Part shown: positions 1 to 5,728 of the stretch, piece after piece
Numbering within the stretch: position 1 is the first letter of the stretch
Layout: each line of letters starts with the position of its first letter
Source of the DNA: Stenotrophomonas maltophilia
Lineage (GTDB): Bacteria > Pseudomonadota > Gammaproteobacteria > Xanthomonadales > Xanthomonadaceae
Length of the DNA stretch: 7,312 nt
Direction of reading: 5' to 3'
Assembly (NCBI GenBank): GCA_002386405.1
Contig: DGIP01000167.1
Coordinates: 774 to 8,085, forward strand
The notes under the pieces: model-generated
What the model was told of the DNA's origin: nothing
Seen by the model: the letters and a program-made list of their open reading frames with translations, nothing else
The model's database searches: none
Program-made: the position numbers and the translations under genes

Positions 1-171
1 ACCGTCACCGTGATCAAGGACCTGAAGGTCAAGGGCTCGTCGATCCCGCTCAAGCAGGGCACCGTGATCCGCAACATCCGCCTGGTCGAGGACGATGCCG
101 AGCACATCGAAGGCAACTCGGACAAGATCAAGGGCCTGGTCCTGAAGACCTGTTTTCTAAAGAAGGCGTAA
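1..171 (+). CDS. phnA: PhnA/YjdM family protein, C-terminal fragment (5' end outside window)
   Basis: This is the last 56 codons of an open frame that enters from the left edge and stops at TAA 169-171. The visible part begins TVTVIKDLKVKGSS and ends FLKKA. That is the characteristic C-terminal domain of the small PhnA/YjdM family, whose N-terminal zinc ribbon would lie upstream of the window. Escherichia coli PhnA was named for the phosphonate operon region, but it is not the phosphonoacetate hydrolase of the same name and its biochemical role is unsettled. The gene converges on the transglutaminase-TPR gene, with only a 58-base gap holding a REP element that may help separate the two transcripts. 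Family assignment rests on recalled motif similarity; start and promoter cannot be seen. Confidence 0.88.
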   Translation, partial: TVTVIKDLKVKGSSIPLKQGTVIRNIRLVEDDAEHIEGNSDKIKGLVLKTCFLKKA

Positions 172-185
172 ACGCCTGCGCGTGT

Positions 186-212
186 GGATGCCGGCCAACG
201 GCCGGCGCTACC
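186..212 (-). repeat. GTAG-type REP palindrome (Stenotrophomonas SMAG-like)
   Basis: Read on the minus strand the element starts GGTAGCGCCGGCC, then GTT, then GGCCGGCATCC. The arms 190-196 and 200-206 are perfect 7-base complements around a 3-base loop, preceded by the GTAG head (211-208). This head-plus-stem layout matches the GTAG repeats described in Stenotrophomonas maltophilia, which usually sit between genes. Here it fills the gap between two convergent stop codons (171 and 230), where it could stabilise 3' ends or weakly block read-through. There is no T run after the stem, so it is not a canonical terminator. Only a single copy is visible in the window. Confidence 0.75.
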
Positions 213-229
213 GGGCGGTGCGCCGCGAT

Positions 230-1366
230 TCAATTGGTGGCGGTGCGGTCCCGCCATTTCTGCAGGCTGTCCAGCTTGGCCTGGTAGGTCGCCCGCAGCA
301 CGTCGGCATCTTCGCCGGCCAGGTCGCGGGCACGCAGCATTTCCAGCGAGGCGCGGCGAGTATTGCCGGCCAGGAAGTAGGCGCGCGCCAGCCCGAAATG
401 GAACTGGTGCGCACTGCTGTAGAGGCGCACCGCCCGCTGGTAGTACTCGATGGCCTGCGCGTAGTCGTGGCGCTGCTCGGCTTCGTTGCCGAAGCGGAAC
501 TGCGCGAAGGGATCGCTTTTCTGCACCTGTTCCAGCCGCTTGGCCAGCACATCCGCCCGGCGCGCATCGCCCAACCGGCGATACAGCGCGCTGGCGTTGG
601 TCAGCGCCGCCGCATGGCGCGGTTGCAGCTGCAGGGCCTGCTCGTAATCCTTGCGGGCCTGGTCCAGGCGGCCTTCGCGGGTATCGAGCACGCCCAGGTT
701 GTTCCAGCCGGCAGGGAAGGCCGGTGCCACCGCCAGCGCGGCATCCAGGTACACGCGCGCCTGCGCGGTGTCCCCGTCGGCCATGTGCTCGGCGCCGCGG
801 TTGTTGTAGAAGTGCGCCAGGGCGCGCTGCTCGGTGATCGGGCGCGGCCCGTAGCGGTCATAGAGCACGTTGCGGTCCAGGTCGACCACGGCGGTGCGTC
901 CGTTGAGGTTCAGCCCCACGTTGACGTGCCCCACGTTGTAGATCACGCCCTGGTCCTGGTGCCAGGTGACCACCTGCGCCACCTCCTGCACCCGCGCATC
1001 GATGCCTGCCGCGCGCGCCAGGGTGACGAACATCAAGGTGAACGACAGGCAGTTGGCGCGATGGGTCTTCCACGTTTCGGCCAGGGTGTGGGTGGCGTAC
1101 GGGTCGTACTCCAGGTGCATGGCGTCTTCGTCGAAGATCAGGTGCACCAGCCGCACCAGCCGCTGCTCGCGCGAACTGACCGGGGCGATCACCCGTTCCT
1201 GCAGCAACGCGCGCAGATCCGGCGGAATGGCCAGGATCTGCTCCGGCGAGGGAATGGGTTCGACCGCCTGGGCCTGCACGGCGGCGCTGGCAGGCAGCGC
1301 GGCCAGCACAGGCGTCGGTGCGGCGGCCAGCAGGGCCACCAGGGCAAGGGATTTCCAGCCGTTCAT
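230..1366 (-). CDS. Exported transglutaminase-like protein with TPR repeats
   Basis: The product is 378 residues. Residues 1-22 (MNGWKSLALVALLAAAP through VLA) form a signal peptide with a likely cut after Ala22, so the protein should act in the periplasm or be membrane-associated. Residues about 65-170 resemble a bacterial transglutaminase/cysteine-protease fold: NCLSF places a candidate nucleophile at Cys106, VGHVNV a histidine at His148 and VDLD an acid at Asp162 or Asp164. Residues about 183-365 hold several TPR-like helical hairpins, clearest at 185-217 and 218-251 (WNNLGVL...YEQALQLQP) and again near 290-350, suggesting protein-protein contacts. The open frame extends upstream to 1540, but the start at 1366 is chosen because it follows a strong Shine-Dalgarno and begins the signal peptide. 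The substrate is unknown; the enzyme may cleave or cross-link a peptide, or merely bind. Confidence 0.88.
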   Translation of the reverse strand: MNGWKSLALVALLAAAPTPVLAALPASAAVQAQAVEPIPSPEQILAIPPDLRALLQERVIAPVSSREQRLVRLVHLIFDEDAMHLEYDPYATHTLAETWKTHRANCLSFTLMFVTLARAAGIDARVQEVAQVVTWHQDQGVIYNVGHVNVGLNLNGRTAVVDLDRNVLYDRYGPRPITEQRALAHFYNNRGAEHMADGDTAQARVYLDAALAVAPAFPAGWNNLGVLDTREGRLDQARKDYEQALQLQPRHAAALTNASALYRRLGDARRADVLAKRLEQVQKSDPFAQFRFGNEAEQRHDYAQAIEYYQRAVRLYSSAHQFHFGLARAYFLAGNTRRASLEMLRARDLAGEDADVLRATYQAKLDSLQKWRDRTATN

Positions 1367-1371
1367 CGCGG

Positions 1372-1378
1372 TCACCTC
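1372..1378 (-). promoter_or_regulatory. Ribosome binding site fixing the transglutaminase-TPR start
   Basis: On the minus strand the sequence GAGGTGA lies five bases before the ATG at 1366. It is the best Shine-Dalgarno match among the starts in the window. It decides the start against the longer open frame reaching 1540, which would add 58 residues of low-complexity sequence and bury the signal peptide. Confidence 0.75.
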
Positions 1379-1406
1379 GCAGGCACGACGGAGCATTGGT
1401 AGCTGC

Positions 1407-1412
1407 AGTCTA
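1407..1412 (-). promoter_or_regulatory. Possible -10 element for the transglutaminase-TPR gene
   Basis: The minus strand reads TAGACT here, about 40 bases before the start codon at 1366, a plausible position for a sigma-70 -10 box (consensus TATAAT) in a 139-base divergent spacer (1367-1505). No convincing -35 box is seen at 16-18 bases upstream; that region is a GC-rich palindrome (two GCCGGC copies at 1414-1419 and 1428-1433). The call is tentative. No equally good promoter was found for the divergent HD gene. Confidence 0.3.
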
Positions 1413-1505
1413 GGCCGGCGCCCGCCAGCCGGCGCACCGCTTGTCGGCCTGTTGCACCCGCCGCCACCCTTGCCATTCGCCCGGGGGCCGGCCAATGATG
1501 CCGCC

Positions 1506-2108
1506 ATGACCTTTTCACCGCTCTCGTTGCCGGCGGCCATGCAGGCCGACCTGGAAGCTGCCTACGCCATGCCTCCCCGGGCGTATCACGGCTACCCGCA
1601 CGTGCGCGCGGTGCTGGTGCACTGCCAAGCGGTGGCGGACGGCCCGGGCTGGGCGCACCCGCGCGAAGTGCAGCTGGCCGCGCTTTACCACGACGCGATC
1701 TACGAGGCCGGGCGCAACGACAATGAAGCGCGCTCGGCCGCGCTGGCACGAGCGCAGGTGGAGCGCTGGCTGCCGGGCGCCGGCGTGGACGTGGCCCGGG
1801 TCGAACAGCTGATCCTGCTGACCGCGCGCCACGGCAGCCTGGCCGCGAGCGATGTGGACCCCGAAGCGGCGTTGTTCCTGGACTGCGACATGGCCATCCT
1901 CGGCGCGCCGGCCGATGTGTTCGACAACTACGACCGTGGCATCGCCGAGGAATACGCCGGGCATGTGCCGGGGTTCCTGTTCCGGCTCAACCGGCGGCGG
2001 TTCCTGAAGCACCTGCTGCGCAGCCCGCGCATCTTCCTCAGTGACTTCTTCCATCAGCGCCTGGACGCACCGGCGCGGGCCAACCTGCGCCGTCGACTCG
2101 GGCACTGA
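1506..2108 (+). CDS. Predicted metal-dependent HD-superfamily phosphohydrolase
   Basis: The product is 200 residues, close to the usual size of the stand-alone HD proteins grouped as COG4339-type predicted metal-dependent phosphohydrolases. Metal-ligand candidates are visible in order: His28 in AYHGYPHV, with His32 four residues on; the signature His62-Asp63 in LAALYHDAIY; and Asp126/Asp128 in LFLDCDMAILG. No signal peptide or membrane segment is seen, so it should be cytoplasmic. HD enzymes of this kind hydrolyse phosphate esters, often of nucleotides, but the natural substrate of this subgroup is not established. The ATG at 1506 is the only sensible start before the first conserved block; its Shine-Dalgarno is weak, and the nearby ATGs at 1495 and 1498 are out of frame. 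It heads a same-strand run with the two small genes downstream. Confidence 0.88.
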   Translation: MTFSPLSLPAAMQADLEAAYAMPPRAYHGYPHVRAVLVHCQAVADGPGWAHPREVQLAALYHDAIYEAGRNDNEARSAALARAQVERWLPGAGVDVARVEQLILLTARHGSLAASDVDPEAALFLDCDMAILGAPADVFDNYDRGIAEEYAGHVPGFLFRLNRRRFLKHLLRSPRIFLSDFFHQRLDAPARANLRRRLGH

Positions 2109-2110
2109 CA

Positions 2111-2140
2111 GCGGTCGATTACACTGCACCGGTTGACCGC
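2111..2140. promoter_or_regulatory. Inverted repeat with embedded -10-like hexamer
   Basis: GCGGTC at 2111-2116 is exactly complementary to GACCGC at 2135-2140, with 18 bases between the arms. The spacer contains TACACT (2120-2125), a fair match to a sigma-70 -10 box, but no good -35 is found. The site lies just after the HD stop codon and at or before the start of the small cysteine-motif gene. It could be an operator, part of a weak promoter, or chance; six-base arms are not strong evidence in GC-rich DNA. Confidence 0.22.
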
Positions 2141-2153
2141 CGTCCCTCACGCC

Positions 2154-2345
2154 ATGCCCGTTCCCCTTCCATCCGCCACGCCCGATGCCGATCCGCGCCC
2201 GCAACCGCCGGAAGAACCCGGCCCCAACGAGTGCTGCGGCAGCGGCTGCCCGCTGTGCGTGCTGGACCTGTACAGCGACGAGCTGCAGCGCTACCGCGCC
2301 GACCTGGCCGCGTGGCGGCTGCGCCATCCCGATGCCGGGCCCTGA
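2154..2345 (+). CDS. Small oxidoreductase-like (Oxidored-like, PF09791-type) cysteine protein
   Basis: The product is 63 residues from the ATG at 2154. A proline-rich N-terminal third is followed by ECCGSGCPLCVLDLY and then an ELQRYRADLAAW helix. The spaced cysteines Cys27, Cys28, Cys32 and Cys35 plus the following V-x-D-x-Y match the short oxidoreductase-like domain found in many proteobacterial mini-proteins and in the eukaryotic mitochondrial protein OXLD1. The cysteine cluster suggests metal binding or a redox role, but no function is established. A TTG at 2133 in the same frame would add seven residues; neither start has a clear Shine-Dalgarno, and ATG is preferred. The gene sits 45 bases after the HD gene and 12 bases before the membrane-protein gene, so joint transcription is likely. 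Confidence 0.82.
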   Translation: MPVPLPSATPDADPRPQPPEEPGPNECCGSGCPLCVLDLYSDELQRYRADLAAWRLRHPDAGP

Positions 2346-2357
2346 GCACCGCCCCCG

Positions 2358-2987
2358 ATGAGCCTTCCTGCCCACGCCCATGTGGCCCGCCTGGCACTGC
2401 TGGCGCTGGCCGGGTTCGTGCTCACCGCGCTGTGGACCCAGTGGGCACGCCAGGACCTGGACTGGGTGCAGGCCACGTTGAGCCTGTACCTGCACGGGCC
2501 TTGGGGCCTGGCGTTGCGGACCGCTTACTGCGTACTGGCCGTGGCGATCATGCTGCTGGCCTGGTCGCTGCACGCCGCCAGCCGCTCGCCCCGGCGCAGC
2601 ACGGCGGCGCCGCTGCTGTTCTGCGTGGCCGCACTGGGGCTGATGGGCGTGGCCATCGGCGACAGCTGGTTGCCCGGGCACGCGCCACTACTGGCCCCCC
2701 TGGTCCATGGCCTGGCGGCCAACACCGCGTTCCTGTGCGTGAGCGTGGCGATGCTGCTGCAGAGCTGGTACCTGCGCGCCGACCCGCAATGGGCGCGCTG
2801 GGCCAGCGCCGCGTGGTGGTGGGCCTGGCTGTGTTTCGCGCTGCTGTGGCTGCACGTGCTGTGGCGCGGCCCGCCGCGCGGGGCCGGGCAGAAGCTGGTG
2901 ATCGCCGCGGTGGTGCTGTGGTTGTTCGTGGCCGCGCTGCAGCTGTGGCGGCATGCACGGCGTGAGGACGCTGCGCGGCTGGAGTAG
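2358..2987 (+). CDS. Six-helix integral membrane protein, DUF998-like
   Basis: The 209-residue product is dominated by hydrophobic segments at about 10-30, 50-72, 85-103, 115-137, 148-169 and 180-197, giving a predicted six-helix inner-membrane protein with a charged C-terminal tail (RHARREDAARLE). The loop after the first helix (LSLYLHGPWG) and the overall size recall the DUF998 family, but the match is by impression and could be to a related uncharacterised membrane family. No catalytic motif was found. It is unusually rich in tryptophan (several in WWWAWLCFALLWLHVLW). The start at 2358 lies 12 bases after the previous stop, with no strong Shine-Dalgarno, which suggests coupling to the upstream small gene. 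Function unknown. Confidence 0.78.
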   Translation: MSLPAHAHVARLALLALAGFVLTALWTQWARQDLDWVQATLSLYLHGPWGLALRTAYCVLAVAIMLLAWSLHAASRSPRRSTAAPLLFCVAALGLMGVAIGDSWLPGHAPLLAPLVHGLAANTAFLCVSVAMLLQSWYLRADPQWARWASAAWWWAWLCFALLWLHVLWRGPPRGAGQKLVIAAVVLWLFVAALQLWRHARREDAARLE

Positions 2988-3065
2988 GCGCAGCGGCCAG
3001 CCTGTGTACATGCCCTTGGCAGGGGACAGGCGTATCGTGGGGCGACTTTTCCGGGATGCGTGACG

Positions 3066-4430
3066 ATGCGGCGAGCCAGTGTGGGCAGGGGACTGGGAGT
3101 GGTGTTGGGCCTGGTGTCGATGATGGGGGCCGCAGCCGCCCCGGCGGCGCCACAGCAGGTCAGCCACGGGCGCTTCAACGACATCCCGATCCATGCACCG
3201 GAAGGCCACCCGCAGCGCGTGGTGGTCTGGTTCGATGGTGGCAGTGAACCCGAGCGCACGCGTGAGCGCATCGAGGCGTTGCGCGCGCAGGGCGCCCTGG
3301 TGGCCCAGGTCGATGTGGCCAGGCTGCGCAGGGGACTGGCGCGCGAAGGCGGCGGAAACTGCAGCTTCGGCGCGGGCGACGTGGAGAATTTCTCGCGCTG
3401 GTTCCAGGCGTACCTGCACGTGCCGGGTTACCACCTGCCGCTGATCGGCGGCGATGGCAGCGGCGCCGAGCTGGCCTATGCGGTGGCGGCACAAGCGGAT
3501 ACCCAGGTCTTTGCCGGCCTGGTCACCACCGGTTTCTGTCCCGACCAGGCGCGCGAGCGCGCGGTGTGCGGCGCCGGTGTCAGCCATGGCCGCCTGCAGC
3601 CGGCGGAGCTGGCGTTTCCGTGGTTGAACGCCGCAGGCGACCGCAAGTGCGCGGCAGGCGATGCCACCGCGTTCGTGCACAAGGTGGAGATGGGGCGACA
3701 GTTCCAACGTACCGGGCGTGGCGATGACCTGCCAGGCCTGCTCGCGGCCGCCCAGGTCATGGGCGCGCAGAAGGGCGTCAGCCTGGCACCGCCGCCGGAT
3801 GACCTGAAGGGGCTGCCGGTGGTGGAAGTGCCGGCACGGCAGGCCGGCGATACGCTGGCCATCTTCGTCTCCGGCGACGGCGGCTGGGCCGGCCTGGACA
3901 AGGATGTGGCCGCCGCGCTGAGTGAGAACGGGATTTCGGTGGTGGGCCTGGATTCGCTGCGCTATTTCTGGACCGAACGCACCCCGGAAGGCTTCGCCCG
4001 CGACCTGGAGCGCATCGCGCGGCATTACGGCAACCAGTGGCAGCGCAAGCGGCTGGTGCTGGTCGGCTTCTCGCAGGGCGCCGACGTGCTGCCGGCCGCG
4101 ATCAACCAGCTGGATCCGGCCACGCGTGGGTCCATCGCCCTGATCGGCCTGATGTCGGTGGGGCGCAAGGCCGACTACGAATTCCATGTCAGCAACTGGC
4201 TGGGCGGGGGCGGCGATGGCCTGCCCATCGCGCCGGAAATTGCCCGGCTGCCGGCCGAACGCACCGTGTGCCTGTATGGCCAGGAGGATGCCGACGCGTT
4301 GTGCCCGGAGCTGCCGAAGAACGGTGTCACGGTGGTCGCGCTGCCCGGCGATCACCACTTCAAGGGCGATTACGACCTGTTGGCGAAGTCGTTGCTGGAG
4401 CATCTGCCGGCGCAGTCGCGGACGCCGTGA
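3066..4430 (+). CDS. virJ: AcvB/VirJ family periplasmic serine hydrolase (possible lysyl-phosphatidylglycerol hydrolase)
   Basis: The product is 454 residues with a signal peptide over about 1-25 (GVVLGLVSMMGAAAA core), so it is probably periplasmic. It has two alpha/beta-hydrolase-like halves, as in Agrobacterium AcvB; VirJ proper has only the second. The first half (about 30-240) carries GGDGSGAELAYA near residue 132. The second (about 250-450) shows the family blocks FVSGDGGWAGLDKDVA (267-282) and GLDSLRYFW (294-302), the nucleophile elbow GFSQG with Ser336, an acid candidate at Asp408 or Asp410 (GQEDAD) and His430/His431 in PGDHHF. Six cysteines (99, 158, 168, 195, 402, 413) could form disulfides. 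AcvB of Agrobacterium hydrolyses lysyl-phosphatidylglycerol, and the mprF gene lies nearby, which supports that activity here by inference. The ATG at 3066 is chosen over GTG 3060 because GGGA at 3053-3056 is better spaced from it; ATG 3056 is out of frame. Confidence 0.9.
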   Translation: MRRASVGRGLGVVLGLVSMMGAAAAPAAPQQVSHGRFNDIPIHAPEGHPQRVVVWFDGGSEPERTRERIEALRAQGALVAQVDVARLRRGLAREGGGNCSFGAGDVENFSRWFQAYLHVPGYHLPLIGGDGSGAELAYAVAAQADTQVFAGLVTTGFCPDQARERAVCGAGVSHGRLQPAELAFPWLNAAGDRKCAAGDATAFVHKVEMGRQFQRTGRGDDLPGLLAAAQVMGAQKGVSLAPPPDDLKGLPVVEVPARQAGDTLAIFVSGDGGWAGLDKDVAAALSENGISVVGLDSLRYFWTERTPEGFARDLERIARHYGNQWQRKRLVLVGFSQGADVLPAAINQLDPATRGSIALIGLMSVGRKADYEFHVSNWLGGGGDGLPIAPEIARLPAERTVCLYGQEDADALCPELPKNGVTVVALPGDHHFKGDYDLLAKSLLEHLPAQSRTP

Positions 4431-5728
4431 TGGGCCGCGACACCGGTGTTGAAGCACAGCTGTTCCAGCTGATGGCGGCAGACGGGGCCATCGTGCGCGA
4501 CGCACCGGCATCGGCCGCGCAGCAGATGGCGGATGCCATGGCGATGCGGCAGGCGGGGCACGACGACCCCGCAGGCCCGCTGTTCTGCGCAGCCCTGCTG
4601 GAGACGCTGACCTGGCTGGTCAAGGACCGCGATGTCGAACTGCGCAGGGCGATCGCCTGGCATCGATCCTCCGAGGTGCGCCGCTACACGCAGCTGCTTG
4701 ATGGCGCGGCGTATGCGGCGGCGCTGCGCGCGGCGAAGAAACTGGGCGATGTTGCCTACCCGGCCCGGATCGAACGCGAACCGGACCCGGACAGGCAGCG
4801 CAGGCTGGTGACGCTTGCGGGCGCGGTCAAGCGCGCGCGCGGGGGAGCCGGCAGCTGGGCGGATGTGCTGGCAAGCGCCGCGGCATTGGATGAAGGACTT
4901 GCCACCCCGTTCGCCCCGCACGGGGCGGTGCTGGAGGAGAAGGCGGCACTTGATCGGGACGCCGACGTCAGTGCCTGGCTGGCGCTGCGCGCGTCGACCC
5001 GGGCGGTCAACGGCGGCGCTGCACGCGGCCGCGACGTGGAGGACCATGTCGGGGCGTCGCTGACGCAATTGTGCGCTGCCATGAACGCAGCCGCCGGTGG
5101 CGACTCCGAAGCGGGCTATCGCATTGCCAGAGGCGCGCATGTGCCGGCCGGACTGCGGCCGGAGAACAGCCGGCACGTCAAAGGCGAAATCGACTTCCTG
5201 CTCATGCACGGCACCGATGCCGTGCTGATCGGGGAAACAAAGGCCGGTGGTGCCACCGCGATTGCCGCCGATTGCGTGAAGTTCCGCAACGGAGTGGTTG
5301 AGATGGCGGAACGCGCGCAGCCGGGCATCACCTATCCCTTCGCGATGGGAGGCAACAAGCGCCTGCCGCAGGTGCTGCACATCAGCGGCGCCTCGCTCAG
5401 GCGCCTGGCGGACACCCACGCGGCGTGGCCGATGGCGGCCCGCTACTTCCTGCCCGAACCGGTTGCCGCCATCCCGCTGTCGCCACGGGCGATCGCCTAC
5501 ATCACCCAGCAACCGGCGAGCATCGCGGTCGCCGAACGGCTGATGGCAGGCGAAACGGTGCCAGCGGAAGCCCTGCTGGCCGTCTGGCAGGACCTGGCAG
5601 GCAATCCACGGCTGGCGTGGATCTGGGAAGAGCGCGTGCTGGCAGGGGAGGCCCTGCATGCCATCCATGGCAGCCAGAGCGTGGCGCGGTTTACCGACGT
5701 GTTTGCGCGGATGGCGGCAGCGAGATGA
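4430..5728 (+). CDS. Unrecognised protein with PD-(D/E)XK nuclease-like core
   Basis: I do not recognise this 432-residue protein as a named family. Residues 1-200 look largely helical and charged. Residues about 200-300 read as a PD-(D/E)XK phosphodiesterase core: a helix with Glu204 (GRDVEDHVGASL), then GEIDFLL with Asp255, then VLIGETKAG with Glu269 and Lys271, then a further helix (KFRNGVVEMAER). This E...D...ExK order is the hallmark of the fold in restriction and repair nucleases. Residues 300-432 form a separate C-terminal region without a motif I know. No signal peptide or membrane segment is seen, so it is probably cytoplasmic. The ATG at 4430 overlaps the upstream TGA by one base (TGATG) and lacks a Shine-Dalgarno, which points to translational coupling; GTG 4427 is an alternative. 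Its 3' end overlaps mprF by 38 bases. Nuclease activity is inferred from motif order only. Confidence 0.78.
   Translation: MGRDTGVEAQLFQLMAADGAIVRDAPASAAQQMADAMAMRQAGHDDPAGPLFCAALLETLTWLVKDRDVELRRAIAWHRSSEVRRYTQLLDGAAYAAALRAAKKLGDVAYPARIEREPDPDRQRRLVTLAGAVKRARGGAGSWADVLASAAALDEGLATPFAPHGAVLEEKAALDRDADVSAWLALRASTRAVNGGAARGRDVEDHVGASLTQLCAAMNAAAGGDSEAGYRIARGAHVPAGLRPENSRHVKGEIDFLLMHGTDAVLIGETKAGGATAIAADCVKFRNGVVEMAERAQPGITYPFAMGGNKRLPQVLHISGASLRRLADTHAAWPMAARYFLPEPVAAIPLSPRAIAYITQQPASIAVAERLMAGETVPAEALLAVWQDLAGNPRLAWIWEERVLAGEALHAIHGSQSVARFTDVFARMAAAR

Noticed and set aside
182..1402. 406-codon open frame on the + strand
   Set aside because: It is the antisense shadow of the transglutaminase-TPR gene, which has a signal peptide, a strong Shine-Dalgarno and recognisable domains.
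1414..1433. Two GCCGGC copies forming a 6-base stem in the divergent spacer, considered as a second REP element or operator
   Set aside because: There is no GTAG head and the stem does not extend; GCCGGC is a common self-palindrome in this GC-rich DNA.
1441..1480. TTGCAC (1452-1457) with a 17-base spacer, considered as a promoter for the HD gene
   Set aside because: The hexamer at the -10 position (CATTCG/ATTCGC) matches the consensus too poorly.
1515..2681. 388-codon open frame on the minus strand across the HD, small cysteine and membrane-protein genes
   Set aside because: It is Arg/Gln/His-rich shadow coding across three + strand genes that each have recognisable features.
3001..3030. 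CCTGT and ACAGG inverted repeat with an inner TGCC/GGCA in the 78-base gap before the AcvB-like gene, considered as a terminator
   Set aside because: The stem is short and interrupted and no T run follows; no promoter pair with proper spacing was found there either (TTGGCA at 3016-3021 is too close to TATCGT at 3033-3038).
2688..4511. 607-codon open frame on the minus strand, the longest in the window
   Set aside because: It lies antisense to the AcvB/VirJ-like gene and part of the membrane-protein gene, is rich in Arg, His and Gln as expected for a GC-rich shadow frame, and shows no domain; the + strand gene carries clear family motifs.
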